Shown: positions 26,333 through 35,851, counted from the first letter of the stretch. The stretch is DNA of 64,000 nt from Desulfobacterales bacterium (GCA_024637225.1 JAGXFP010000021.1:1-64000), one strand, 5' to 3'. Notes: generated by a model not told the origin, from the sequence alone. Translations and numbers: made by a program.

Positions 26333-26572
26333 ATGGCCGGATTCGGTAAGGAAATGACCAAGATGCTGATCGAAGTAAGCACGATCGGCATGACGGTCTC
26401 TTTTTCGATTTTTATCGGGGTTGGATTCGGCTACTACCTGGATACCCATGTCTTTGACGGTAGGACCAAGCCCTGGTTTACCCTGATTTTTCTTGGCTTC
26501 GGCGTGGCGGCGGCCTTTTTGAACCTCTACCGGATGGCCACCAGGAAAGATATCGGCGATGGCAAGGAATGA
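26333..26572 (+). CDS. atpZ: AtpZ/AtpI-type small ATP synthase accessory protein
   Basis: 79 aa with two TM helices and the family start GKEMTKMLIEVSTIGMTVSFSIFIGVGFGYYLD, then an FGVAAAFLNLYR helix. AtpZ proteins pair with AtpI and are implicated in c-ring assembly or Mg/Ca transport. Its end overlaps the next gene by 14 bp. First gene of an atpZ-atpI-atpB-atpE run. Confidence 0.82.
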   Translation: MAGFGKEMTKMLIEVSTIGMTVSFSIFIGVGFGYYLDTHVFDGRTKPWFTLIFLGFGVAAAFLNLYRMATRKDIGDGKE

Positions 26573-26951
26573 ATTACAGCTGCTCGGAGTGGTGCAGCTC
26601 TCCAGCTGGGGGCTGTTGGCCCTTATGGTGGCAGCCGGCTGGCTCGGCTTTGGGGCGCCGGCGGGCAAGTCCTTGTTAGTTGGCGGCCTGCTTGCCAATG
26701 GAAGCTTCTGGCTCTTGAAAAGAGACTTGCTCGGACTGCTCCGGGGGGAACTGACCGCGGTCAAGAGCAGGTTTTTCATTAAATATTATAGCCGCTTGAC
26801 CCTGATGGCGGTCTTGCTGTTTTTGGTTATCAGATACGGCGCTTTACCGATCCCGGGCCTGCTGATCGGCCTTTCCACCGTTTTTGTCAGTATCACGGCG
26901 GTGGCGATCCTCGGCGTTCGGAAAGAATTAAATATCAAGGAGGCATCATAA
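26559..26951 (+). CDS. atpI: ATP synthase subunit I
   Basis: 130 aa with four hydrophobic segments; LLVGGLLANGSFWLLKRDLL and the position directly before atpB fit the ATP synthase I chain. It is thought to help c-ring assembly. Sequence similarity of this family is low, so position is the main support. Confidence 0.78.
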   Translation: MARNELQLLGVVQLSSWGLLALMVAAGWLGFGAPAGKSLLVGGLLANGSFWLLKRDLLGLLRGELTAVKSRFFIKYYSRLTLMAVLLFLVIRYGALPIPGLLIGLSTVFVSITAVAILGVRKELNIKEAS

Positions 26952-26957
26952 AAAGAG

Positions 26958-27680
26958 ATGGAACATCCGATATTATTCATTTCAGTTCTACTTGAGGCCC
27001 TGCACCTGCCGGTACCCCACGGCCTGGTTGGGGATTCACTTCTGGCCAAACTGGTTTCCCCCCACATGACCTACACCTGGCTGGTGATGGCCTTTCTGAT
27101 CATCATGCCCAAACTGACCATCGGTAAGGTCGAGATGGTCCCCGGCAAGGCCCAGAATTTCTGGGAAGCGGTGATCAGCGGCATGGAGGGTTTCATGGCC
27201 GAGAATATGGGCAAAGAGGGTGCCCGGATGATGTTCCCGATGCTGGCCACCTTCGCCTTTTATATTCTGGTGGCCAACATGATCGGGCTGATGCCCGGCT
27301 TCATGTCCCCTACCTCGAATCTCAATATCACCCTGGGTTGCACCCTGATCGTTTTCTTTACGACCCATATCCTAGGCTTCAAGTTTCACGGGATCAACTA
27401 CTACAAGCATTTCCTGGGACCGGTCTGGTGGTTGACCCCCCTGATCGCCCCGATCGAGATTATCAGCCATCTGGCTAGGATTCTCTCCCTGTCCATTCGA
27501 CTCTTCGGTAACATTATGGCCAAGGAGACCCTGCTCGGCATTCTCTTCATCCTGGCCGGCGCCTATTTCGCGCCACTGCCCATTCTTGTGCTGGGGGTCT
27601 TCGTCTCCATCGTCCAGGCCCTGGTTTTTGTGCTCCTGTCGATTCTGTACTTCTCGGCTTCGATGGAACACGCCCATTAA
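26958..27680 (+). CDS. atpB: F1Fo ATP synthase subunit a
   Basis: 240 aa, multi-pass. MGLMPGFMSPTSNLNITLGCTLIVF-like segment and LSLSIRLFGNIMAKETLLG with the essential Arg of the ion half-channel (about 176) are diagnostic. Subunit a forms the stator channel next to the c-ring in the inner membrane. It starts 7 bp after atpI. atpF, H, A, G, D and C are not adjacent, so the synthase operon is split. Confidence 0.95.
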   Translation: MEHPILFISVLLEALHLPVPHGLVGDSLLAKLVSPHMTYTWLVMAFLIIMPKLTIGKVEMVPGKAQNFWEAVISGMEGFMAENMGKEGARMMFPMLATFAFYILVANMIGLMPGFMSPTSNLNITLGCTLIVFFTTHILGFKFHGINYYKHFLGPVWWLTPLIAPIEIISHLARILSLSIRLFGNIMAKETLLGILFILAGAYFAPLPILVLGVFVSIVQALVFVLLSILYFSASMEHAH

Positions 27681-27731
27681 TCAAATTGAAAAGTAAGTTC
27701 TTGTAAGAAAGAAGGCCAAACATAAACTTAA

Positions 27732-28088
<357 letters not shown>

Positions 28089-28116
28089 GACCTGATTCAT
28101 AGTTTTTTGTTACATT

Positions 28117-28146
28117 AGGCCGCAGGGGAAACCCTGCGGCCTTTTT
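28117..28146 (+). terminator. Terminator of the atp run
   Basis: An 11-bp perfect stem AGGCCGCAGGG / CCCTGCGGCCT with a GAAA loop and a T-run, 28 bp after atpE. Confidence 0.93.
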
Positions 28147-28274
28147 ATATTCCTGAATCCGTGAGCGCCCGAGAACGGTGCATCTGCGGCGTTGGCATCA
28201 TGCTGATATACCATTAGTTATCAACATAGTTGCCGCTTTCCATCTGCACCGTTCTCGAACGCTCACAGTTCAGG
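28147..28274. repeat. Family B palindromic repeat, short form (copy B2)
   Basis: It starts ATATTCCTGAATCCGTGAGC directly at the tail of the atpE terminator and ends GAACGCTCACAGTTCAGG. GTGAGCG-CGAGAACGGTGCA on the left pairs with its near-exact inverse on the right, so it could fold into one long hairpin. It lacks the inner segment of about 95 bp found in B1 and B3. Confidence 0.85.
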
Positions 28275-28391
28275 TTGTTGATAGCGCCGCAAAAAAGATC
28301 GATCCTTTCCCTGCCGGCTCGGTCCGGGTCACGTCTCGAAAACCTGTTTATTGCTTTACAACGGCTTTCAGGCGGGTAGAATCCATGTCCT

Positions 28392-29144
28392 ATGACTGAA
28401 GAAACCATCATCAGCCCCCGAAGGCAGAAGGGGGAGCCGCAGTTGCCCGGCATCGGTCTGTTCTGCGTAAATCCAGGGGATGCGCGATATCTGGGCGGCC
28501 GGGCCGAAAAATTGGGGGCCAGCCGCCATTTTCTGTTCAACAGTACTCTGCAGGTTATTTCCGGGAATTCGGGGGCGGAAGGCGTATTTGTGGCCGGACC
28601 GGCGGTTGGCGCGCCCATGGCGGTGATGACCCTGGAGAAGCTCGTTGCCCTTGGCGCCAGGAAGGTTATCGTTTATGGATGGTGCGGCTCCTTGAATCCG
28701 GCCCTGCGAACGGGCGACCTTCTCCTGCCCACCTGGGGACTTTCCGAAGAAGGCACCTCCAGTCACTACCCCATTCAAGGAAGAGCCGCCAGCAGTGCAG
28801 CCCTGCGCGACGATCTGCACCGTTATTTGCGCTCCGAGGGACTTACCATCCAGGAAGGCCCTGTATGGACCACTGACGCGCCTTATCGGGAAACACGGGC
28901 CAAGGTGGCTGGTTATGCCGAAAAATCGATTCTCGGGGTGGATATGGAGTTTAGCGCCCTGGCTACGGTGGCAAGCTATCGACAGATCGATTTGGCGGCA
29001 CTTTTTTTGGTTTCCGATGAACTCTGGCACCAGAGCTGGCAGCCGGGCTTCAAAGGTAAAACGTTTTCAGCCAAAAACCGGCGGATTCTCGCCGCTTTGC
29101 TGGATAAGACAATTGTAAAAGGCGGCGGTGCTCATGGCCAATAA
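28392..29144 (+). CDS. Nucleoside phosphorylase family protein
   Basis: 250 aa. GPAVGAPMAVMTLEKLVALGARKVIVYGWCGSL (about 67-100) and GVDMEFSALATVA (the ribose-binding Glu-Met-Glu-like motif, about 180-192) place it in the PNP/UDP phosphorylase family. It probably splits a nucleoside with phosphate in the cytosol. SLNPALRTGDLLLP is also typical. Substrate (purine, uridine or a modified nucleoside) is not evident. Its end overlaps rimO by 11 bp, an unusual pairing. Confidence 0.85.
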   Translation: MTEETIISPRRQKGEPQLPGIGLFCVNPGDARYLGGRAEKLGASRHFLFNSTLQVISGNSGAEGVFVAGPAVGAPMAVMTLEKLVALGARKVIVYGWCGSLNPALRTGDLLLPTWGLSEEGTSSHYPIQGRAASSAALRDDLHRYLRSEGLTIQEGPVWTTDAPYRETRAKVAGYAEKSILGVDMEFSALATVASYRQIDLAALFLVSDELWHQSWQPGFKGKTFSAKNRRILAALLDKTIVKGGGAHGQ

Positions 29145-30477
29145 AGTATTTATTCAAAGTTTGGGCTGTCCCAAGAATCTGGTGGATTCCGAGGTGATGA
29201 GCGGCTGTCTCCGGGACGCGGGGTATGAGCTGGTCGAGGATCCGGCCCGGGCCGATGTTCTGGTGGTTAATACCTGCGGCTTTATTCAGCCCGCCGTGGA
29301 AGAGGGCATCGAGGCAATCCTTGATCTGGCACAGGCCAAAAAGGTCAAGCCGGCCACCAAGCTGCTCGTTACCGGTTGCATGGTCCAGCGTTACGGCGCC
29401 AAACTGCGCCGGGAGCTGCCGGAGGTCGATCTCTTTCTGGGGGTCGACCAGATCGAAACGGTAGTGGCCGCCCTGGAAAAGCTCACCGCCTCGGAAGCTG
29501 TCAGCCTCGATCCGAGCGAGCCCGACTATCTGATGAGCTCTGCTTCCCCGCGGCTCATCTCAACCCCGCCGTTCCGGGCCTATCTCAAGGCGACCGAGGG
29601 TTGCTCGAATCGTTGTTCATACTGTCTGATTCCCAGCCTGCGCGGTCCCTTGCGCAGCCGATCCCTCGACGATCTGATCAAAGAGGCCCGGCGGCTCGAG
29701 CAGGACGGAGTCAAGGAGTTGACCCTGATCGCCCAGGATCTCACCGCTTACGGGCGCGATCTTGGTGCGGACCGGGAGGGGCTGGCCGATCTGCTCACGG
29801 CGCTCCTGGATAAGACCGAAATTCCCTGGCTCAGGATGCTCTATCTCTATCCGATGCGGCTGGATCGGACAGTTCTTGAGCTGGTGGCGGCCAACGAACG
29901 GATATTGCCCTATTTCGATATACCTTTGCAGCATATCAGCAATCGGATCCTCAAGGCGATGAACCGCCCCTATGATCGCAGGAGCGTCGAGAGGCTGCTG
30001 GCTTCGATCAGAGCTCAGCTGCCCCACGCGGCGATCCGCACAACCTTCATGGTCGGTTTCCCAGGGGAGAGCGAGGCCGATGTTGAGGAACTGGCCGAAT
30101 TCATCGCGGAGCAGAGGTTGAATCACGTCGGAATCTTTACTTATTGCAACGAAGAGGGATGTGCAGCCGCCAAACTTCCGGATCAGTGCGGGGAAGAGGT
30201 CAAGGAGGCGCGGAAGGAACGCCTGATGGCCTTACAGGCCGAGATCTCCCTGGAGCTTAACCGGGGGCTGGTGGGCACCATCCAGCCCGTTCTCATGGAA
30301 GGGGTAAGCCGGGAAAGCGATCTGCTTCTGGAGGGACGCACCCGTTTCCAGGCCCCGGAGATTGACGGCTGCGTTTACATCACGGCCGGAAACAGCCGGC
30401 CCGGTGAGCTGGTCGAGGTGGAAATCACCGAGGCCCACCCCTATGATCTGGTTGGAGAGATTGTCGGGACCTGGTAA
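29134..30477 (+). CDS. rimO: Ribosomal protein S12 methylthiotransferase
   Basis: 447 aa from ATG 29134 (a GTG 6 bp earlier is in frame). The UPF0004 domain has SLGCPKNLVDSE, VNTCGFI and VTGCMVQRY, whose three Cys hold the auxiliary [4Fe-4S]; the radical-SAM motif is CSNRCSYCLIP (about 152-162); a TRAM domain ends the protein. It methylthiolates Asp88-equivalent of S12. SLGCPKNLVDSE separates RimO from MiaB. The TAA stop (30475-30477) is supplied by family C copy C2. Confidence 0.96.
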   Translation: MANKVFIQSLGCPKNLVDSEVMSGCLRDAGYELVEDPARADVLVVNTCGFIQPAVEEGIEAILDLAQAKKVKPATKLLVTGCMVQRYGAKLRRELPEVDLFLGVDQIETVVAALEKLTASEAVSLDPSEPDYLMSSASPRLISTPPFRAYLKATEGCSNRCSYCLIPSLRGPLRSRSLDDLIKEARRLEQDGVKELTLIAQDLTAYGRDLGADREGLADLLTALLDKTEIPWLRMLYLYPMRLDRTVLELVAANERILPYFDIPLQHISNRILKAMNRPYDRRSVERLLASIRAQLPHAAIRTTFMVGFPGESEADVEELAEFIAEQRLNHVGIFTYCNEEGCAAAKLPDQCGEEVKEARKERLMALQAEISLELNRGLVGTIQPVLMEGVSRESDLLLEGRTRFQAPEIDGCVYITAGNSRPGELVEVEITEAHPYDLVGEIVGTW

Positions 30478-30581
30478 CCGTTCAGCAGCACCGCATCTTC
30501 GGACGATCGGCCCGGCTCACGTACACGAGGTACGCGGCGACGGTCCGCTTGTCCAAATCTGCACCACTGTTGAAAGGTTAC
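30474..30581. repeat. Family C palindromic repeat (copy C2)
   Basis: 108 bp, the same length as C1 and highly similar throughout. Left end GTAACCGTTCAGCA, right end TGTTGAAAGGTTAC (two changes). The first base precedes the rimO stop codon, exactly as C1 precedes the pyrD stop. Confidence 0.92.
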
Positions 30582-30623
30582 GGGACTTGAAGCGCACCTG
30601 AATCAGGCGCAATCCTGGAAGGC

Positions 30624-30935
30624 TTACTTGCTGGCGAGGTCTTGGGAAGCGGCGGCTGCCTCTTCGTTGATCTTTTCCTTTAAATCCTTGCCGACCTTGA
30701 AGAAGGGCAGCTTTTTGGGAGGTACTTTGATGCTGATTCCGGTTTTGGGGTTGCGGCCGGTATAGGCGTCGTATTCCTTGACCACGAAACTTCCGAAGCC
30801 GCGGATTTCGATACTTTCGCCGCCGGCCAGGGCATCAACCAGGGTGTCGAGAATAGTATCGGTTATGGGGCTGGCCTCGCGGACCGGGATGTTCACCTCC
30901 TGGGCCAAAGTTTCGATCAGCTGCGACTTGTTCAT
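30624..30935 (-). CDS. HU/IHF-family DNA-binding protein
   Basis: 103 aa. NKSQLIETLAQEVNI, GGESIEIRGFGSFVV and GRNPKTGISIKVPPKKLPFFKVGK (DNA-binding arm with the tip Pro) are standard. A C-terminal tail of about 10 residues is slightly longer than typical HU. It bends and compacts DNA. HU versus IHF subunit cannot be decided. Confidence 0.93.
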   Translation of the reverse strand: MNKSQLIETLAQEVNIPVREASPITDTILDTLVDALAGGESIEIRGFGSFVVKEYDAYTGRNPKTGISIKVPPKKLPFFKVGKDLKEKINEEAAAASQDLASK

Positions 30936-31177
30936 TTTCCCCTACCTTTGTTTGCCCTGTGAATCTTTTAAAAATCGGTATTATTGGCTATCGGGGAAGC
31001 GGGAGGCACCATTATACCGCCACCCATCCCGGCTTTGCCCGTTTTGCGGCTGGGCCGAGGGACATTGATATGTCTCAAGGACCATAATAAGTAATTGAAA
31101 AAAATTTAAGTTCTAGCGATCAGGAAATGTTTCAAAAACAACAGATATACTGTAACTATTCGAATGTAAAGACTTTT

Positions 31178-31885
31178 TTATTTAAATATCTTTTTGAGGT
31201 CGGCGGCGCTTAATTTTCGGAATTTCCCCACCGGCAACTCAGCCAAAAACAGCTTTCCATAGGCGATGCGTCGCAGCTCCCGGACCGGGTGGCCGATGGC
31301 GGCGAACATCAGGCGCACCTGGCGCTTTCTCCCTTCATGGATCACCACCTCAATCGTGGTGGCGGCGGAATTTTTTTTAAGAACACGAAGTTTGGCCGGC
31401 CAGGTTTTCCTTCCTTCCAAGACTATGCCGTCGGCCAGTTCGGCAAGCTTTTGCCGGGAGGGCTGGCCGACGACGGTCGCCTCGTAGGTTCTCTCGATCT
31501 CGTTACTGGGATGAAGAATCCGCTGGGTTAAATCGCCGTCGTTGGTCAGCAGCAAGGCGCCTTCGGTATCGATATCGAGCCGGCCCACCGGAAAGACCCG
31601 CTCCTTAATCCCTTTCAACAGCGAGGTGACGATCGGCCTACCCTGGGGATCGTTCATGGTGGTCACGTAACCGCGGGGCTTGTTGAGGAGATAGTAGGCC
31701 GGTTCCGGTCGATGCAGCGGTTTGTCGTCAAAGTGGATCGTCTGCCGATTGGGGTCGACCTTGGTGCCAAGCTCGGTAACGACCCGGCCGTCGACCTTGA
31801 CCCTGCCTGCCACAATCAACCGCTCGGCCTGGCGACGGGAACAGATGCCGGCGGCGGCCAGGATTTTTTGCAGTCGTTCTTCCAT
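31178..31885 (-). CDS. Ribosomal large subunit pseudouridine synthase, RluB-like
   Basis: 235 aa. An N-terminal S4 domain (RLQKILAAAGICSRRQAERLI) precedes the catalytic motif GRLDIDTEGALLLTNDGDL with the nucleophilic Asp (about 103) and a KTYxV-like RTYEATV. The RsuA/RluB/E/F family makes pseudouridine in rRNA; architecture and length favour RluB. It starts 47 bp upstream of nothing on its own strand except the ubiD-like gene stop at 31932, so the two may be co-transcribed. Confidence 0.9.
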   Translation of the reverse strand: MEERLQKILAAAGICSRRQAERLIVAGRVKVDGRVVTELGTKVDPNRQTIHFDDKPLHRPEPAYYLLNKPRGYVTTMNDPQGRPIVTSLLKGIKERVFPVGRLDIDTEGALLLTNDGDLTQRILHPSNEIERTYEATVVGQPSRQKLAELADGIVLEGRKTWPAKLRVLKKNSAATTIEVVIHEGRKRQVRLMFAAIGHPVRELRRIAYGKLFLAELPVGKFRKLSAADLKKIFK

Positions 31886-31931
31886 ATGGGATTATCCGCT
31901 TTACTCTATTGATTTTTTAAATACACTTTAC

Positions 31932-33698
31932 TCAGGGGATCCAGCGGGCCGGCAGGATTCGGCCAATCTTGTCATCTACTTTGGTCCGGGTAGGCTCGTC
32001 GACCTCAAGTATCCGGGGATACCAGGGCTTCATCCGGCAATCAAAGACGATGGGCGGGGTCAGGCCGGGGTGGAAACGGGTAAGGGTGGTGGCGGCTGCA
32101 TGGATATCGGCGGCCGGTTCGAATCTGGTAAAGAAAGACCAGAGAAACTCCTGGAGGCTTTCGGTCGCGGCCCGGGTGTCGTCGACCAGCAGAACCACGG
32201 GCCAATCGGCCAGGGGTGCATGGGCGGCGATTTTTTTGGGAAGATCCGGGCCAAGCAGATAACCGCTGCCCTGAACCACCAGGGTGCCGGGCAAATAGAC
32301 CAGGGGGTTCGAGCAGCCGGGGATAAGCTGGCCGCTAAAATGGCGGGGCAATATTCGTCTGGGCTGCTCCCCGAGGCCCATCAGCATCGCCTTCGAGCCT
32401 TTGTTGACCGAGGGGCCGGTGTAATCCAGGGTGTCCTGGGAAACGTTGGCAAAGACGAAAAGATCCCCTTGCCAGTCGATCCTTTCCAGAACATGGACCC
32501 AGAGCTTCTTGAAATCGCTGACGTCAATGTCGCCGTCGGTAAGGATTAAAAATTTAGTGAGGGAAAGCTGCCCTTCCCCAAGAATCCGTAGGCCGCTGGC
32601 GAAGGCCTCCCGGGGATAACGGTTGGTCACCCTGGCCGCGGCCAGGCAGTGAAAACCGGTTTCGCCGTAAGTTTTTAACTGCTTGACCCCGCTCATCACC
32701 AGGGGGAAAAGGGGCGAGAGCAGGTCCTGGAGAAAATCGCCGATATAGAAATCCTCCTGCCGGGGCCGGCCGACCACGGTGGCGGGATAAATTGCGTCGC
32801 GGCGATGATAGAGACGTTCGACATGGAAAACCGGATAGTCGTGTTTGAGGGAATTATAGCCGTAATGGTCGCCAAAGGGCCCTTCCGGGCGGCGCTTATG
32901 GGGAGGGACATAGCCCTTGGCGACAAACTCAGCAAAGGCGGGAAGTTTATGGCCGCCCCGGGGATCCTTGGCCAGAGGGAACTTGCCACCCATCAGCAGG
33001 GAGGCGATCATCAGTTCCGGGATGTTTTCGGGCAGGGGGGCGATGGCCGCCAGCATCAGGGCCGGCGGTCCGCCGATAAACAGGGAAAGGGGCAGGTTCT
33101 CGCCTTTCTGTTCCGCTTCGTGGTAGTGAAAGCCGCCGCCCTTGTGAATCTGCCAGTGGATGCCGGTGGTGGTGTCGTCATACCGCTGAATCCGGTACAT
33201 GCCGAGATTGTGACCCCGGCCGTCGGGATGCTCGGTGTAGACCAGAGGCAGGGTGACGAAGGGGCCGCCGTCGGTTTGCCATGAGGTAAGCATCGGCAGC
33301 TCGCCGAGGCGCGGCGGGATCATGCACTCTTCAAGGATCGGAGCCTTTCTTGCGGTTGTGGTGCCGATTTTGGCGGTCTGGGCCAGAATGCCCTTCATCG
33401 ACCAGAGCTTTTTCAAGGTAGGGGCTAATTCCTCCGCCGCCTTGACCAGGTCAGCAACATAGTCGAGGGGGCGGCGCCCGAAGGCCAGTTCCAGTCGGCG
33501 GCTTGAGCCGAAAAGATTGGTCACCACCGGAAAGCGGCTCCCCTTGACGTTGGTAAAGAGAAGGGCCGGGCCGCCCATGCTGATTACGCGGCGGTGAATT
33601 TCGGCGATCTCCAGATAGGGATCCACCTCGGCATCGATTTCAATGAGCTCGCCATTCTTGCCCAGAATGGCGATAAAGTCGCGAAGGTCCTTGATCAT
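31932..33698 (-). CDS. UbiD-family decarboxylase
   Basis: 588 aa from ATG 33698, chosen for AAGGGA upstream and for the typical start MIKDLRDFIAIL; the frame continues 59 codons upstream without similarity. MGGPALLFTNVKGSRFPVVTNLFGS, EHPDGRGHNLGMYR and GPFGDHYGYNSL (with the acidic prFMN-site residues) are UbiD signatures. Enzymes of this type need prenylated FMN from a UbiX partner, which is not in the window. About 590-620 aa is the size of the menaquinone (futalosine-route) UbiD homologues, so a menaquinone role is plausible but not proved. Confidence 0.88.
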   Translation of the reverse strand: MIKDLRDFIAILGKNGELIEIDAEVDPYLEIAEIHRRVISMGGPALLFTNVKGSRFPVVTNLFGSSRRLELAFGRRPLDYVADLVKAAEELAPTLKKLWSMKGILAQTAKIGTTTARKAPILEECMIPPRLGELPMLTSWQTDGGPFVTLPLVYTEHPDGRGHNLGMYRIQRYDDTTTGIHWQIHKGGGFHYHEAEQKGENLPLSLFIGGPPALMLAAIAPLPENIPELMIASLLMGGKFPLAKDPRGGHKLPAFAEFVAKGYVPPHKRRPEGPFGDHYGYNSLKHDYPVFHVERLYHRRDAIYPATVVGRPRQEDFYIGDFLQDLLSPLFPLVMSGVKQLKTYGETGFHCLAAARVTNRYPREAFASGLRILGEGQLSLTKFLILTDGDIDVSDFKKLWVHVLERIDWQGDLFVFANVSQDTLDYTGPSVNKGSKAMLMGLGEQPRRILPRHFSGQLIPGCSNPLVYLPGTLVVQGSGYLLGPDLPKKIAAHAPLADWPVVLLVDDTRAATESLQEFLWSFFTRFEPAADIHAAATTLTRFHPGLTPPIVFDCRMKPWYPRILEVDEPTRTKVDDKIGRILPARWIP

Positions 33699-33858
33699 TT
33701 TGATTTCCCTTGGGGGCTTACTCGTTTCGAGCCTTAAAATAAAAAGACAGTTTGGTTTGAAATGACTTGAAGATGCCGGTTTTTGCTGTCCGTAAATGGA
33801 TGTCATTTTATTTGCCCAAGACGTGGATAAAGGGCAAAAAGGTGACTTAGGGACGGCG

Positions 33859-34113
33859 CTAGTCCGCCTCGCCAAGAAAGAGGCGGTGATACTCTTTTTT
33901 GCTCAGATGCTTTTTCATTAACCCCGTAAAACGATCGACGAGTTCCTCGATTTCATGGTCTTCGAGACGGCAAACCAGAGTTTCCAGCAGAGGCTGATTG
34001 GCGATCCGTTCCAAAAAAAGGGTCAGCGAAGATTCATCGGTGGGGCGGTCAAAGCCGAAGACCATGTTGCCGGCGGGCCCGGAGGCCTCCTTCGAATTTT
34101 TCTGTTCCGTCAT
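33859..34113 (-). CDS. Small conserved hypothetical protein
   Basis: 84 aa, soluble, with a helical C-terminal half LEDHEIEELVDRFTGLMKKHLSKKEYHRLFL. No family name is recognised. It starts with ATG and lies in line between yjbQ and the ubiD-like gene on the same strand, with 83 and 160 bp gaps; codon use looks coding and no better frame is present. Confidence 0.6.
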   Translation of the reverse strand: MTEQKNSKEASGPAGNMVFGFDRPTDESSLTLFLERIANQPLLETLVCRLEDHEIEELVDRFTGLMKKHLSKKEYHRLFLGEAD

Positions 34114-34196
34114 AGCATGCCTTTCCGAAATGAAGGGTATTTTTTTAATCGGGAATCGATAGTCTGAATCGGGATTGCCAGAGAAAGGCTAGACTC

Positions 34197-34595
34197 TTAA
34201 GTAAGCCGCCAGAGGAGTTTGCGGCTGCGGGGACCGTCGAACTCGCAAAAATAGAGCTTCTGCCAGGTTCCCAGCCTCAAATGTCCCTTTTCGACAATAA
34301 CGGTCAGCGAACTGCCCATCAGCGATGCCATGATATGGGCCGGGGAGTTGCCTTCCAGGTGTTGGTATGGATAGTCCATGGGAACAATCTGCTTTAAAAC
34401 GGCCAGGATATCGGCCCGGACAGCCGGGTCCGCCCCTTCGTTAATGGTCAGTCCCGCCGTGGTATGGGGATTGAAGACGAAACATAGGCCGTCGCTCTTC
34501 TTGCCGGCAGCGGCGAGCGCTTCCCCGATCCGGTCGGTAATGTCGATAAACTCCATCCGCTTCGAAGTTGAAACGGAAATCTCGCCGCCGGTCAT
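34197..34595 (-). CDS. YjbQ-family protein
   Basis: 132 aa, normal for the family. VFNPHTTAGLTINEGADPAV (about 40-59), GNSPAHIMASLMGSSLTV and LGTWQKLYFCEFDGPR with the conserved His and Gln/Trp positions are visible. YjbQ proteins show weak thiamin-phosphate-synthase-like activity in E. coli; the true role is unclear. First gene of a possible leftward run towards rluB. Confidence 0.92.
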   Translation of the reverse strand: MTGGEISVSTSKRMEFIDITDRIGEALAAAGKKSDGLCFVFNPHTTAGLTINEGADPAVRADILAVLKQIVPMDYPYQHLEGNSPAHIMASLMGSSLTVIVEKGHLRLGTWQKLYFCEFDGPRSRKLLWRLT

Positions 34596-34688
34596 GGCTT
34601 CACTCTTATATATTAAAAAAGTTTAAGTTTCTTTGCCTGCATTCAAATTATATCTTGATCCGGATATCTGTCAAATCAATTAAAGATC

Positions 34689-34995
34689 GATGGCGTCGCA
34701 AAAAGTCGCCAGCTCCGGTGTTGCTGCAAATTGTCTCGTCATTGCAGCGTACTTCAGTACGCCTCATTCCTCGAAATTCGCGCGCCTTGGATCTGACGAT
34801 TTTTGCTTAGCCATCCCCGTCGAGATCGATGGCGTCGCAAAAAGTCGCCAGCTCCCGCATTGCTGCAAATTGTCTCGTCATTGCAGCGCACTGAAGTGCG
34901 CTTCATTCCTCGAAATTTCGCTCGCCTTGGATCGGACGTTTTTAGCTTAGCCATCCTCATCGAGACTGATTGGCGTCGCAAAAAGTCCTTTTTGC
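34689..34995. repeat. Tandem family A repeat array (copies A2, A3 and an end fragment)
   Basis: Copy A2 is 34689-34816 and A3 34828-34956. Both run GATGGCGTCGCAAAAAGTCG to CTTAGCCATCC, with a similar 11-bp spacer (CCGTCGAGATC; after A3 TCATCGAGACT), so the array has a period of about 139 bp. A third start, TTGGCGTCGCAAAAAGTCC, is at about 34969-34987 and breaks off. The two copies differ at several sites, including the central hairpin (GCGTACTTCAGTACGC versus GCGCACTGAAGTGCGC), where changes on both arms keep pairing. Confidence 0.9.
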
Positions 34996-35126
34996 GATGC
35001 ATTCAGGCTCAATGGCAAAATTAAAAGAAAGTAGCGATATTGTGAAGATACGATGGATATGCTAAGAAGATGCCTTTCACTAATCGGTTCGACAGCTCGG
35101 ATACTTTAAGATCTTTTGAAAACCCC

Positions 35127-35801
35127 ATGAAATATTTTCCGATAAATCTCGACATCAACAACCGGCGCTGCGTGGTGATCGGCGGCGGCAAGGTGGCCGC
35201 GCGCAAGGTAGCCGGCCTGCTGGCCTGCGGCGGCAAGATCCGGCTGATCAGCCCGGAGCTTGACGACGAACTGCGGCAGTTGGCCCAAGCCGGGCGGATT
35301 GAATGGCGGCAGCGCCCTTATCGGCAAGGGGATCTGGCCGAGGCCTTTCTGGTGATCGCCGCCACCGACGAGGAACGAGTCCAAGCCGAGGTTTTCCGTG
35401 AGGCAGAAAAAAACAATCAGCTTATCAATGTGGCCGATGTGCCGCCCCGCTGCAACTTCATCCTGCCGGCCGTGGTTCGGCGCAATGATTTGACCATCGC
35501 AGTCTCGACGGCCGGCGCCAGTCCCGCTCTGGCCCGTAAGCTCAGGCACTGGGTTGAAGAGCTGATTGGCCCGGAATACGGCGTCCTGACGGAAATCATG
35601 GGGCTATTGCGGCCGGAAGTTCTCAAACAGGGGCGGTCCCATGCCGAAAACAAAAAAATATTCGCCGCTCTCCTTGATGAGCATTTTCCCGCCTGGATCA
35701 GGGAGGGGGATTGGCGGCGGATCGAGGCGCATTTAACCGCGATCCTGGGCGATAATATTTCTCCAGACTGTTTAAACACTTTAAAAAAAGTGCTAAATTA
35801 A
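35127..35801 (+). CDS. Precorrin-2 dehydrogenase / sirohydrochlorin ferrochelatase (siroheme synthase)
   Basis: 224 aa from ATG 35127, where family similarity begins (MKYFPINLDINNRRCVVIGGG); an ATG at 35070 is upstream in frame. NAD-binding VVIGGGKVAARKVAGLL (about 15-31), AATDEERVQAEVF and ADVPPRCNFILPAVVRR (about 107-123) match the CysG N-terminal/Met8 fold. It oxidises precorrin-2 to sirohydrochlorin and may insert iron. It heads a sirC-hemX-hemA run. Confidence 0.92.
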   Translation: MKYFPINLDINNRRCVVIGGGKVAARKVAGLLACGGKIRLISPELDDELRQLAQAGRIEWRQRPYRQGDLAEAFLVIAATDEERVQAEVFREAEKNNQLINVADVPPRCNFILPAVVRRNDLTIAVSTAGASPALARKLRHWVEELIGPEYGVLTEIMGLLRPEVLKQGRSHAENKKIFAALLDEHFPAWIREGDWRRIEAHLTAILGDNISPDCLNTLKKVLN

Positions 35802-35851
35802 CACTTTTTTGCTAAAAGCTATGGTTTCCCATCCCCTTCCGGCGGGAGTAA

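Noticed and set aside
33820-33832. Single DnaA-box-like GTGGATAA as an origin signal
   Set aside because: Only one copy, no AT-rich unwinding element or dnaA nearby.
34689-34956. CRISPR-like array or rRNA fragment in the tandem family A region
   Set aside because: The units are 128-129 bp palindromes with 11-bp spacers that are similar to each other, and no cas gene is present.
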